Part shown: in pieces, positions 44,374-57,500 of the stretch
Layout: every line of letters starts with the position of its first letter
Position numbering within the stretch: position 1 is the first letter of the stretch
Assembly (NCBI GenBank): GCA_020912385.1
Contig: CP087214.1
Coordinates: 1,736,001-1,800,000, forward strand
From: Neofusicoccum parvum
Lineage: Eukaryota; Ascomycota; Dothideomycetes; Botryosphaeriales; Botryosphaeriaceae
DNA: 64,000 nt
Direction: 5' to 3'
Notes under the pieces: generated by a model
The model's database searches: none
Told to the model about the DNA's origin: nothing
What the model saw: the letters and a program-made list of their open reading frames with translations, nothing else
Position numbers and translations under genes: made by a program

Positions 44374-46573
44374 GCGGCAAAAGCGTCTTGCCTATCAAAG
44401 CATGGTGTGGAGATTGTCTCTGGGGTGGAGTTCGCCTGACGAGCGCCTCATCCCGGAGAGATCATGGGGAGGCCCTTGGCAACAGGTGCAGCCGCCACAA
44501 TCGGCTTGGAGCATCGCGGGGCAGTCAGGAGGGCTCGAAGTTAGAGGTGCAGCAGTCTGACTAGGATCGGGAGGGCCCGCCGCGCAACTGGCGCCAGCGT
44601 GGTTGGTTGGGGTGGTCTGATTTTTGGTTTCTCCTTTCAATCTGCGTTCTTCTGGAAGAGGCTGGGCGCGCGGCGTTGAGGCATGGTCTCCACGTGGAGG
44701 GAGCTGAGCTTGTTGCGCTGACGGATGCATGGCTCTAATTCCCCAACCAGGCACCCGGGAGCGCGGTGGTCTTGGTTGTAGCTCATGCTTCCTGGTGGAG
44801 GCGGACGTGTTTCCCTTATTGGCGCATGGGGCTGAGAGGCTGTGGCTGGTGGCGTCCTGTACAAGTAATCGCGCCGAATGCGAGGATGATTTGCATGGCA
44901 GAGAGCACGTCGTCATCGGCTGCTGTGTAACGGCGGCTGCCCTGTTTGCGGAGCTCGCGGGCGCGCGTAACGCAGCGCTGGAGTCGCACACGGCGAGGTC
45001 GCTTAGTCTGGCGCAGGCGATATAAAGGGCAGCGGGCGGCGCGCGGGCGCCGATTGTGGTGTTGGCTCGCGCCCGCCGCGCTGCATCAGCAGTCCGACAC
45101 GCAACGCACGACCTCGATACCCGCTCTCCGGCGTTCTCTCGCGCCGCCGTTTTCTGGCAGGGCTGGGCGCGCGGCAGCCCGAGCGCGATCCTGCCATGGT
45201 GTCTCAGGCTGGTCCGTTTTCCATCTCGTAAGCGCACCGCCGTCGCCAGCGCTCAAATCACAGCCAGCACACCCTCTCGACCGACTCATGGCGCAGGCTG
45301 GCGGCGTGGGCAGATGTCATCAGCGGCTGCCGGGGCCAGGCTCGATTGTGACAAGAGCTGCAGCGGTTCGACAGGGGCTCGGGGTTCACGATGAGGCATC
45401 TGGCTGGTTTCTGCTTCAGCAAGCGAACATCACTGCTCGGTCTGCTCCGCCGACTACCCGCTCCCGAGTCATGCGTCCAGAGCATCGCCAGGCCAAACGG
45501 CTGCGGGCCATCAATGCCGCGAGCGGCGAGCACCCGCATGCCCGGTGCAGGGCGCAAGGCAGGCCAGACGCGCACCGCAGAAGGGCCTTTTGGGGCCAGC
45601 AGCGCGTATATAGAGGGCGCTGCGCTGCTCTCGCGCCCTCAGTCCTCGATGCATCTCTCCGCGGGTCAGCTGACGGCAAAGGCTGCCATCTCGTACGCAA
45701 CATGGCCCCCTCTGGTCCCAGGAAAAGCACACCCAAGTCGAGGGCGGGCGGCCTGTCCCGGGTTTCGATACGCGCGACTCAGTCGGCAGCATATGCCGCA
45801 GGCCAGATCAGCTCAAGCTCGACTGCTCACTGCGCGCTCTTCCCACTCCTGCGCGCGCGACACGACACGCGCCCGACCCGCGCATGGCCCTGCGAGCCCT
45901 GCGAGGCTTGGGTCATCGGACTGCGTGCGCCCGTCTCGGGCTGCGCGCGCGGTGGCGGTGGCCGCTGGGGGCCGCCGCGTGGGCGCGCTCGCGGCAGGCA
46001 GGGCGAGGGCGTGGGAGCGGGTGGTCTGTCTGGCGGACAGCTGGCCGGCGCGCACCCAGCAACATTGACGCCATAGTGGGCATGGGCATGGACACCGCAT
46101 GTCGTTCGCACTGACACGCGCTGCTGCCGTCGACAAGTGGGGTCAGCGATCAAATTTTGATATCGCCCTCGGAGGCAATTGGGATTGGCGTTGGGAGCCG
46201 CCGCCAGGCCCCCACCACGGGCCAGACGCGCGCGCAGAGCTGTCCGGCGGCGTGAAGCGCACGAGAGGCTTGGGTGCGGCGTCGCAGCGTGCCTGGGCTG
46301 GCGGGCGCGCCGCGGTGACGCTGGAACCGGCATTGCCCCTGCTCGCGCTTTCCGCGGCCAAGGGCGCGTGCTGTGGCTTCCGTTCCTGATCTTCTGGGCG
46401 TGTTCGGTCGCTAAAATCACGCTAGTAAGGCTGGCCTAGCTCGAGCAGCTAGCGCAGGAAAGCGCAATGAGGTAAGTCGCATGCTGTGCGCGTGCAGACG
46501 TCGTGTCGACCAACTTTATTATTTCACGCCGCCCGCCCAAGCTGCGCTCCCTCCGAAGCAGCCCTCGCAGTCA
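44374..46573 (+). promoter_or_regulatory. 2.2-kb region upstream of the Zn2Cys6 gene
   Basis: GC-rich, with many spurious overlapping frames. TATA-like sequences occur at ~45020-45027 (GATATAAAG) and 45606-45613 (GTATATAG). The second is followed ~95 nt later by an ATG in good context, but the frame after it is low-complexity and unconvincing. No gene supported. Confidence 0.45.
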
Positions 46574-48598
46574 ATGGCAAAGGCTCTCGCCAACAGCTCC
46601 ACCATGTCCTCCACGCCCTCGAGCACGCCGGTCAAGCGCGCCTGCGACAGGTGAGTGCCCCGCTGCCACGCTTCCCTGCCTCACCGTGTGCCCGGAGACT
46701 GACCTCGCCGCCAGCTGCCACCGCCGCAAAGTCAAGTGCATTGGGGAAGGCCACAAGCCGTGCAAGAACTGCGTGTCCGCCGGCCTCAACTGCACCTACA
46801 ATGCCATCCCCCAGAAGAAGGGCCCCAAGGGCTCGCGCGCAAAGGTGCTCTCCGAGCTGCGCGAGACCCAGCGCCAGTCCCAGCTGGTGGCCAGCGGCTT
46901 CCCCGACCTCTTCAACACCCACAACATCGCCCTGCAGCGCCAGCCCGGCCTGATGTCCATGGACCTGATCCACAACTGCGTCGACTTCTACTTCCAGCAG
47001 CTCTACCCCAGCCAGCCCATCCTGCACGCCGCCCGCATCAACGACGCCATCATGAGCATGGAGCAGAACGTCGAGGCCTACTGCATGATCGCCGCCCTCT
47101 GCGCCTACATGCTCATCCAGCCCAACATGGCCCTGCCGCCGAACGTCGTGCCGCGGGGTCCAGAAGGCCCGATCCCCAACATCAACTTCGGCCACGTCCT
47201 GCTGGAGGAAGCCGTGCGCGTGAGAAAGAGCTACAACCACGTGGAGAACCCCACCCGCTACTCCGTCATCACCTCGTTCTTCTTCTTCAGCAGCTACCTG
47301 TGCCTGGACAAGCACAACACCGCCTGGTACTACCTGCGCGAGTCCACCACCCACGCCCAGCTGCTGGGCATGCACGACGAGGAGACCTACAAGACCGGAG
47401 ACTTTGTCGAGTCGTCGCGCCGGCGCAGGTTGTACTGGCTGCTCTTCATCCAGGAGAGGTCGGTCAATTCCCCGTGGTGTTGCGGAATTCCGCCGAAGCT
47501 AACTTCCCCGCAGAGCGTACGCCCTCCACAAGCACCGCCCGATCACGCTGGACGCCACCATTGAGATGCCGACGCAAGACGAAGACCCCACGGAGCGCGT
47601 CCAGATTTCCGGCTTCATACACCTCATCAACCTCTACAAGCCCTTCGACCACACCTTCATGGGCCTGTGGAACAAAGTCCGCACCGGCTGCCTGCCCTCA
47701 TGGCTCGCGCAGATGCAGAACCAGCTCTCGGACGCGCTCCCTGGCTACCTGGAGGGCACAGAAGTGCAGGCGGTTGACCTGCGCACCTCACAACAATGGC
47801 TGCGCACCATGGTCTGGCAGCTCGCGATCAGCCACGGCTTCATCTCCTCCATGTCGACAGACAACACGATGAGCTTCAAGTACCCCATCGAAATCGCGCG
47901 CGATCTCATAACCATGTCGAGCCAGTTCTCGCAGCAGGCGATGGAGGTGCACGGAGTCGGCCTCGTGAGTTTCCTGAAACAGGCGTGCAGCCTGCAAATT
48001 GTGAACGTTGGCTGACCGCGTTTTTTTCCTTTTCTCCCTGCAGATTGAGAAGCTTTTCGACGTGGCATGCACGCTGACCGACGTCATGGCCTGCGTGCCG
48101 ATGGAGCAAAACTCGTTCGAGATTGGCCCGCGCGATTACCTCGGGCGCTTCCTGAACCTCATCTCGACGCTGCGCGGCGGCCAGTCGCGCTATCTCGCCC
48201 TGCTCCTCCAGAAGATCAACGAGGTGCTGCCGAACATGGCAGTTCCCATGCCACGTGGTCTGAGCGCTACGTCGACGCCTGCCAACGCACGTCTCGACGA
48301 CCTGTACGAAAGTCCCGCTTCCGTCTCAGCACAGGGGTCGCACGTGGGATCGCACGAGGCGACGCCTTTCGAATCGCCGCCCCCCATGAGCATGCCGGTG
48401 CCTGTCAGGCAGAGCAGCCACTCGAGCATGCCTTACCCTGACATGCAGGTCACACCGCCATTAGTGCCGCAGAACCAGGGATTCCCGACTTTTTCGACAG
48501 CCATGGGTTTTGCCCAGAGCACGACCACGGCAGCACCGCCGCAGGGGGTGTACCAGACGCACCCGCAGCATGGCGGGCACGGCGGCTTCCCCGGCTGA
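46574..48598 (+). CDS. Zn(II)2Cys6 fungal transcription factor
   Basis: Four exons: 46574-46650, 46715-47458, 47514-47964 and 48044-48598; 608 residues. The introns are 64, 55 (donor GTCGGT, branch CTAAC) and 79 nt. The first intron splits the zinc cluster inside codon 26; splicing gives CDSCHRRKVKC...CKNCVSAGLNC. The six Cys are at 24, 27, 34, 42, 45 and 52, the exact C-X2-C-X6-C-X7-C-X2-C-X6-C spacing. The linker QKKGPKGSRAKV resembles that of MAL-activator/AmyR-type regulators; this is a comparison from memory. The middle (LIHNCVDFYFQQLYPSQPIL, YCMIAALCAYMLIQ, RRLYWLLFIQERAYALHKHR) is the fungal-specific transcription factor domain. The C-terminus is Pro/Gln/Ser-rich and probably activating. 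DNA binding is firm; target pathway is unknown. Confidence 0.9.
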
Positions 48599-51500
48599 TG
48601 AGCCACTGCGCGGCGCATGAGTCAAGATACGCGAAAGGTGTGTGTGAGGACGGCATTCAAGCCTTGCACTATCTTTTCTTGGTTTCCATTTCCATTGTGA
48701 TGAGCGACCAGGGTCTTGCAGCCTTGCCTACCCTTGGTGCGCGAATCACACGGGGAAACCGCCGCCGCCGCACCGAGATTGCCCGAATTAGGGCGTTGGG
48801 CAGGGAGCCCCGGCAGGCGTGCGGCTTACTTATTCGGACAGAAAAACGCAAGCATTCGGAAAACTAAAAGGACAAGTTCTGGCTTCGGAGGGGCGCTATG
48901 AGAAAGGATTACGACCACGCTACAGCCGCCCGCCACGCCGCGGGCCTCATCATCTCTTCTCCTTTGTGGTTCTTGTTGGCTTTGCCGTTGTTTCTTTCCG
49001 CAAGCGTGGCGTTGGCTAGGAGTGTGGCTTCTGGGAAAAAGGTTTACGGGTAGCGAATCAGGGTTTCCTCCCGCGGCGACGGTACGCCGTTTCGCTTAAG
49101 TTCTCATCAGGTTGACGTTAGCGCCGCATCTTGGGATTTAGGGTACCACGTTTGTTCAGGCATGCACGAAAGGGCGGATAGGGCAGCGCGGTGTGTCGGA
49201 AAACGGGCGCCATTTTGTCGGAAAACGAGGCTTGGGGCCGGAGTACGGAAGAGTTAAGAAACATGTCAAGGAATCTCATCTACGGAAAGCCAAAAAATGG
49301 AAGCGAGACTTTTGCACAGCGCCCTTCCGTCCCACCCGCCAGCCTGCAGAAAATGCCGACCGCCACTGTCTTACGAGAACACGACCCATCTTCCCTCGAT
49401 CACGCTTCATCACGCACGTGGGCGCAAAAGTTTCCGGGCGAGGGCTGCAGGCCGTCAGGGTTGGCCCCAGAAACACGTTGCAGGGCCAAGAGCGGACCGC
49501 TTACGGCCATAACACTATACGGCTGCGACTGGGGGGCTTGCTTTTTCGCGTTTCATCCCTCCCACGCGGCAGCACACACACAGACGCCTCAGTTCCAGAC
49601 TTTTGCATTCACGGCAGACGATTGCCGACACTCTGATGGGAGCCCAAGAGCCTGGTAGGAATGCCAATTGGCATGGCCGTATATTGCAGTTATCGTGCAT
49701 CGTGGGGGTTTGTCTTTCCTTCTCGGCTGGACCTTTTTATATTAGCCGCACCCCGGCACAGGCAGCGTGGCAGCTGGGGTTGTGGTCGTTTGGAAGCGGT
49801 AAAGGAAAAAAGAGCTGTAGATGGAGACTCCGCACAGCGAGAAAGAGAGGGAAATGAACCAATCGGACGTCGAGAACCCCACGCGCAACTAGGTGCTAAA
49901 CTCTACTGCTACTGTCGCTGCTGCTGCTGCTGCTTTGTCGGTGGAGGGGCCGACAGCGCCCACCACGGAAGACAAGAAGTGGGAAGCACACAGGGCACTC
50001 GCGCTAGCAGTTTTCCCCGAGCCACACGCCCCCTCTCTCCGCCTTCTTTCGCACGCTACGGGCACGCTACAGCTACATACCACGTTTTCCGTCAAGCCAC
50101 CTACCGTCGGGGTTTCCGTGCGTGCCAGTGCCAATTGTCTGACACCCGCCCGTCGTCCGTCCCCTTTTTTTCTGTTCCTTTCCCACTGCCTCGGGCCAAC
50201 GGGAAGGATGACGCAGCCATCACAAGCAGAGAGATCAGCTCCGATAGTACGGGGCGGGAAGGAATTGGGGGGAGGGAGCAAGTGAGACGGGCTATTGGGT
50301 TGCGCTGCCCTGCCCGCCGCTCTAGGGCGGGACGGACTATTCCCTGGAGCACGGACCAGCCGGGGTGTGGTGGTCGGATTGCAATAAAGGACGACGACTG
50401 GATCAGGACGCACGATCATCACGATAATGCGGCCGCAGAGCGGTCGTGTTGACGCTGCAGCCGGGGGGGCGGTGCCTGTGCGTACGTCGCATGTGTGGCG
50501 CACTTGGGCTTCTGGATGGCACGAAGGGCGAAATTGAAGCTGAATGGACGGGATGGTGGCGGGTGCGTGTGCGTTGGGCAGGCAACGCGGCACGAAGCAC
50601 GAGGCCCATCGAGATATCCGCGCGTGGCTTCGTCCAGGGAGTTACACCGTAGATACATCGAAGAGGCGGTCCGGGAACGAGCGGTCGTCGTGTCGTGTGT
50701 GTATGTGTGTGTAGGGGACGGGGATGCTGGCTGAGGCGCTGAGGGGCTGTACCGGCTCGGACCTGGCCCGAAGCGTAACGTGGGAAAGCAAAAGCAACGG
50801 ACGGCAGGGCCTCCCACCGCGGCCGGCCGGCCAGGACCGCTACTGCTGGTGTCGCTGCTCAGGCTGCCGGTGGTTGCTGCTTGGGCGCGCACGCACCCGC
50901 GCAGCCTCGCGGTGTTCCAGATGTGGCGCCCTGAGATTCGATCAATCGCACACGCGCAGCACACCGCGCCATCGCCCTCGACGCGCGGGAATCAGAGTTT
51001 CCTCGCACCCCTTCTTCGTACATGGCCGACGAGGAATTTCTCGGGCGCCAGGCGCGGGTAGGTTAAGAGCGAGGCAGAAATAGGCTGCATATGCGCTGCG
51101 TCCGCGCACATGGCATTGCTGGCATTGCAGCAAGGTCCATGGCACGCAGTGGGGGGAGGGGCCCTCTGCGAATCCCGCCCGCCCTGCTGCTGCCACTGCG
51201 GCTGCTGGGCCCCCTCGTTGCTGCCTCGTTTTCCCTCACATTGACGAGCAATTTCCCACGCCGGACCCAACCAGCACACACGCACACGGGCAGGATCGCG
51301 CGTGGCCCGACGCGTGCCGGATGCCGGATCGCCCTGCCTCCCGATCACGGGCGATTTCGCGTGGGCGGTTTCATATGCACGACGTCGACGAGAGCTGAAA
51401 GCCGGCTGCTAGCCACCTGGGCTAGCTAAGCTCAAGCTCCAGACGTACCAGCGCCCCCCGTTTCGGCATTTGCGGGCACACGCACCGGGCGGCTGTACAG

Positions 51501-54500
51501 GTGGGCGATGAGGGGGTTGGCTGCGTCCCTCGTAGCGCGTGGGCTGGTGCGCTGCCAGTAGTGCGTGTAGATCTACTATAAATCACCACCCTGCAAGGAA
51601 GAAGTTTGCGCTTAGCCAGCTAGCGGCAGCGAGATGCAGTGCAGATTTGCCAGGCGGCGCGCGGCGGCGGCGGCTGCGCGGAAGACGAAGGGTAAGGCTG
51701 GGTCGGGGCAGCTGCTGCTTGCGGAATGTTTAGGGTCTGGGCGGAGGGGCATCGTCCATCACCCAGGCGGGCTGACGACGACCAGGCAAGCAGCAGACAG
51801 GCGACGGCGCGGAGCCGCGGGCGTCGGGCGCGGCGGGCAGCGGGCGAGCTGGGGCGTGCTGGGCCGTGGCAGCAAGCGCTGCGGATCCGCAGGGCGTCCG
51901 TCTGGCGGCGCGCACAGTCGCGGTGGGTGTGTCTCTTGGTTGCCAGGTGAAGCACGCCGGGCAGGCATGATGCGGAAGGTGGGGTAAGCACAGAGCGCCG
52001 GGCACAGAGCACCGCAAGATTCTGCGCGCGCCCTCGCTTGCGCCTTGGGCTCGCCCTCACCACCACGCCAACCGCCTCGTGACGTACGTGACGCTGCCGC
52101 GGGCGCGGCGGTGAAGAACTCGACACAACACGTCTCCATCTCCACGATGCCATGCTGCCTGATGCATGCGTGACAGGCCGCCAAAAAAGCACTGACCGGT
52201 CACGCAGTGGGGTGCGCTGCACCGCGGCCACTGAGCCACAGCCTGTGCCGGCCAGCAGGACAGCAGCCCGAGCGCTGGGGAGCAGCACGGGATGGCGCGA
52301 GGAAGGTGTTGCGACGCCGCGGCAGCCAACCACCAGCAACCGCTTTGCTAAGGGCGGCATGGATGGCCCTGCTTGCGCCTGGGACGACGACACCACCGAC
52401 CTCCACCACCAGGCCCTCCGCTCACCGGCAATCTGCGAGCCCCGGCCAGGGTCCAGCAGCGCACCCACCGCACCCAGCCCACGCCCACCTCATCAGATCC
52501 TTCCGCTCGCCAGATGCGCGACACCGCTGTCGGGGCTGACGCACAGAAGCAGCAAGGCGCCTTCCAGCACGCGGGTGGGAGGGGATCGACCGGAATGGTT
52601 CGCAGTGATCCGCCCATCGCGCTCTTATCGCCCGCGTCGCGGCCGGCGCGTTGCATCATCTGGAGCAGCCCGCGGCAGCAGCCATCGGGGAGCGAGGCGT
52701 GCCGGCGAGAGGGCGAGGGACGGACGGCAAGCCACGATCGATCGTACCGGAAAGGGGGGAAGGTCGACGGCGGCGCAGAGCCTTGCACCGTTGGACGTCG
52801 CAGGCCGCACCGGCACCATCTCCACCTGCCGAGCTTGCTGGATGCAGCGAAGCAAAGCGAGCGCGCGCGCCGGCTTAGGTCGCGCGCCGGGCCCCTCTGG
52901 GGGGGGAGGCCCCTGGGCCAGCGGCGGGCGCTCCACTCTCGTCTCGTCGCGTCCTGTTCTTCAGCTGGGGCGCACGATCCAGATTCTCGAAGCCGTCAGA
53001 AGGCGGCGTGCGTTTGCTGGCCGGGCGGGCGGCGGCGCGCTAGCTGCGCATCATCCTGTGCCCGGGCGCGGACACAGCGCCCGTTTTGAGGCCGAGTCCC
53101 GCGGGCGGCGCCTGCCTGGCGGCCGGCGGCTCGCTGGCGCAAACTGCTTGACTTGCTTCTCCCACGTGCGCGCAGCGCCCCGTCTAAACTTTGTTTTGCA
53201 GTTCCCTGGGCGCTTTCGACCTAGCCCGCGCCCAAGGGAGCCCGCCGCGAGGGACGTTCCTTGACTCGCCACGAGGGGGCGCGCGCTAGCAGGTCAATCA
53301 GCCGGCCGGCTAGATGGGCGCTGGCCGGCCCAGGGCCTGCGAGCCAGCTGCGCGGCCGCGGCCACAGACGTCGCCGTCGTCCACAGGTGCGCGCACTGTG
53401 TTGCGCGCGCCTTGGCGGGTGGGGTCCGCACAGCGCCAGCGCGCGCGCGATCGTCGTCTGACAGGATGCTTTGTGTGGAGTTTGAGGTCCGGACGCGCGC
53501 ACTGACGGATGCAGGGCAAGGGCCCCGCTCTGCCTTCCTCTCCTCTGGCTGGCGCGGTGACGTTTCGACACGTCTGGCGCGACTCATGATCCCAACGGCC
53601 CAATGCGCGTAAGGATACCCGCCCTCGTGCCAGCAGGCAAAGAAGCATCGGACCAGCCGCTGGTCTGCCACGAGGCGAGTAGGGGAGCGTGGTAAGGGTT
53701 CGAAAATTGACGCGCAGAAGCGTGCCACGCAGAGCCACAAGGGGTTGCTCCCGCCAACCCGGCCGACTCATGGGCAAGCACCAATTAAGGTTTGCGCGCG
53801 CCTATGTCATAGCGGACACACACACACACACACACCACACACAAAAAAAAAAGAAGAAAGACGAGGGCGGGTCCGCCTTTTCCCTTCCCTCCTTTCTTTT
53901 TCCGGGGGTCCCGGCCGGCCGCGTGCGTTGTGGTGCGTGCGGACAGGCACTTCCAGGGATCACGGACAGGGTTTCTTGCATCATCTCTCTGCCTCCAACG
54001 ACATTCTGGAACGCGGCGTCCATGTGTCATGAGATGTTGAGCCTTTTTCTCCCTCTACTTTGGCATAGATTGAGATCTCTTTTCCGACTGTATGCGTCAC
54101 TCTCAATTTTCGATTGGTCGCAATTTCCCCCCCCCCCCCCCCTCAGGCACCTTTTAAATCTCATTATTTTTTTTTTTGCTTTCGCCCTTGTTCGATGCAT
54201 CACTGAGCCCACACATGAGTGAAGTCTCCACTCCGCATACTACACTACCATTTTACACTATCTGTTTACACATGCACGCGCAGGGAGCCGGACTAATCGA
54301 TGCAGGGGGGGCCAACGGCGGATTGAGAGACGCAAGCCAACCAGGCCGCTCAATCGACGGTTGGATGAGGCGCGGATGACGAAAGCCCTTACTTTCCCGC
54401 TCCTACTACTACGCAGTCCAGCTGAGCTACTGCGTACACACGCACACATCCCGCTGGCACGCTACTGACGGCCACTGTTCGACGGTGCGCGGCACGGCAG

Positions 54501-57500
54501 AAATACGGTGTTCGGCTGCCCACATCGGCTTCCTCACGGCAGATGCCACCCGCAGGACGGATGATTGATTCATTTGACTAATTACGAGCGGTTGGGAAGG
54601 CGGGTTGGAGGAGTCCTGCTGGAAGCGCGGGCGTTGTGTTGCGCGTTCCGTCAGCCCTAAGAAAGCGCGGTACATGCCTAGCGGGCGGTGCGCCAGCTTT
54701 GGGACCCGGCCCCCGGCACCACAGCGGGTAAGGGGTTTTCAGGTGTCAACAGAGCAAATTGCCAGGTAGGCAAGGGACGTCGCAGCAGTCCTGTGGTTTG
54801 GCTGCATGAGTGACAGGTGGGGGAAGGAGGCCTATCAGAGCCGGCGGTTTACGGTTCCTGCGGCCGTACAGCCACCGCTCTTGTCTCTGTGCTTCGCGTG
54901 TCTATTTCTGATCTGTGACTGTGGATGAACCGGGAGATATTACGCGAAGGGAGAGGGCATATACCGTGCGGCTGGGATGCTACGGGTTGTAGTCAAGGGA
55001 GATCAATCAATCGCGCAAAGATAATTGCTAGCGCCCTTAGCATGGGTAGCAATCGTAGATACGGTAGGTCTGTGCGCTGCTCTTTTCTGCGCCTCTACTT
55101 TACACGTACGTTAGCGGGGCACTCTGAGGACTGTGGCAGCACAGCGAGATCTCGAGCAGGCAGTGGGATAGGAGAGGATCACTCGTTTCTTGCAAGTCGC
55201 GATCGCGCATCGATCTCCTCTCTGCTCCTGCGCCCCCTTTCTCGCCCGCTTTCCGATGCGTGTTGCCTCCATTCCGGTCTCTTTTCCCGCGCACAGAAGC
55301 CATCTGGAAGTTCTGGGCGCCACGGCGGGAATGATGGGGAGGCGGTAAGCGGCAGCAAAGCCGAGCGTGGCACCCCTCCCTCCTCCCGGGGTACGTAGCG
55401 GCCGTGGCCGTGGCCGAGTGGCCGGTAGAGCCAGGTAGCCCTCTTTTAGGCTTCGTGCATGGGTTTTTTCCTTTTTCCCTCTTTTCTAGCCCCATTCTAG
55501 CGCCCTTCGAGCGCCTGGGAGCACCGGGACGGGGTTGCGCCTCATGAGTCGCCGTGCGATTGGGATGTCGTCTGCCTCGACGGCCCCGACTCCGACTCTC
55601 CCATTCTGCGCGACGATAGGCTTTGGTTTTCCTTTAGCGAGAGAGCACGTTGTTGATGCATGCACGACGCTGCCTCGCGAAAAAGAAGGTTGTGGCATGG
55701 GTAATGCCGACCGAGCGACTCAGTATACCGGTCGATTAGCGTCGATCAGCGGAAAACGATACGCGGAAGCTAATGGTTAAGCGCGGCGAGGCAGTAGCGG
55801 AGCGGGAAGATTGAGCAATGAGCGGCGACAGGGTTGTTGACTACGATGACGGTGTTTTCTTTCCGTCGCGGGCGTCCGTCCTCGCTCTTGGGAAGGTCTG
55901 TGGTGCACGCTCGTCAACCACCGGTTGCTGCCGGACCATTCCCTCATCATTTCCCATTACCCCTCCAATTGACCATCGTGGCGAACGTACACGCAAGTCC
56001 ACTACCTAATAATACTACACAATGCTATCGGCTCTGCATGACTCCGCGGCAGAGTCGAGAACGTGCCCGCCCTCTCTCGCCAAAGTGAATCAGGGACTCC
56101 ATCGTGGATACGAGCGCTTTCACTATGTGCTCTCGCCTCGCTCTGGCTTGCTGCTTCACGACAGGCAGCATTGCGCGGCGAGTGGAGGGTGATGGGGAAG
56201 GGGGAGCCGGCGTGGCTGGGACGTACGACGACCGCCGCCGCACAGCTCTGGGCCCAAATGCGGCTTCACGCTACGGCGCCAAACACTACGGCCTGGTGTG
56301 CGCCTCGCGGCTTACGAATTGCGACTTGACACAACGGCGTCGGCGGCCACGAAGCCAGCGTCCCTGGTGAATTCCTTCGCGCCTCTCTGCCACTGCGGTA
56401 AATCATTCTCGCGCAAGGATTTATCCGGCCACATGGCTTGTAGGGTGCTGGCGCGGGATGGAGCGGACGCCGCGCGCCAAAATCTGTTGTGCAGATGGCG
56501 GAACGTGGGAAACGGGGATTTCGGCGTCTGGCTGTCCCAAACAGCCCACGGAGCGGGCAGGGGTGGCCAGGTCGTACGTGGCGGTGATGGGAGAGGGGTT
56601 GCGCGAGTGGGGGTCACAAAGAGAGGGGGTGAGGGCCTCATGGACGGTCTGTGTGCTTCGAGGATTGATGGAAGTGAGACAGCTACGTCGTCCGCTTCGA
56701 GCTCAGTCCCTCTCCATCGTGTTCGTGTCGTGAAGAAGGTTAAACGTCGCCGCGCCTGGCACGCTAGGCGGTGCAGGATTTGCTGCTTTCTCTCCGTGTC
56801 AATGCAGGACTTTGTCATGGCGCGTCTGGGTGGGAGCCTCAGAACGTCCGCGGTGGCTGGGGCCCACCCGGCAGGGAGAATTGCCTGACGCCGCGGCGGC
56901 TCGGTCGGGCGACAGCCTCGCTGCTGCTAGTGAGGCGGCGTGGCCAGCAGCGAGCTAGCAACCACAGCAATGAGGCTCCCAGGACGGGAGACGAGGGTGG
57001 AGATAAGTCGCGGACATAGGGCCTCGCCCCGCGCGTGGTTTTCGATCGCGGCCCAGTTTTTTGCCTTCTGGCGCGAGCCCGTCGCCCGCCGGACGCCGTT
57101 GCTACTGTCGCCCGGGCGGAGTCCTTGGGGGGGAATAAGGCAAGGAGATAGCAGGCAGCGCTGAAACGCACGTGCTGAGGTGTTCGGCGCGCGGGTTTCG
57201 GTGCGGCGGCTGGAGGCAGCGGAGGAGGGGCGCTGTTCGCCCGGCGGCGGAAGAAGCCCGCTCGCTCCATCCCGCCACCAATTCCCGCCCAAGGGCCCCC
57301 CGGCGAGTCCGCAGCGCGTTCCGGCCTTCAGCCGCGCCAGGCGCCTCGCCGTCGAGGGTGCGTGTGGCGCCGCGCTACGATGCCGAACTTGCCGTTGCCC
57401 TGGCCGCAGGGCGGAATGCCTGCGAATTCCCGGATCTGTCGCGTCTCGCCCGTGCCAAGTTGACGACAGGACCACCGGCGCCCAAGTTGCTCGAGTCCGC

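Noticed and set aside
45702..46076. Possible gene starting MAPSGPRKSTPKSRAGG about 95 nt after a TATA-like element
   Set aside because: The first residues recall a histone tail, but no histone fold follows; the rest is Arg/Ala/Gly low complexity in a GC-rich stretch.
52152..53264. 370-residue plus-strand frame in the gene desert
   Set aside because: Composition is what GC-rich random sequence gives (Arg, Ala, Gly, Ser, Pro); several other frames are equally open at the same place and no domain is visible.
54395..54440. A-box-like TAGCTCAGCTGG on the minus strand
   Set aside because: No D-stem partner at the right place and no B box within 100 nt; it lies in a short local hairpin (CGCAGT/ACTGCG).
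55400..55440. TGGCCGAGTGG resembling the D-arm of tRNA-Ser/Leu
   Set aside because: It is part of a GTGGCC short repeat and has no downstream T-arm.
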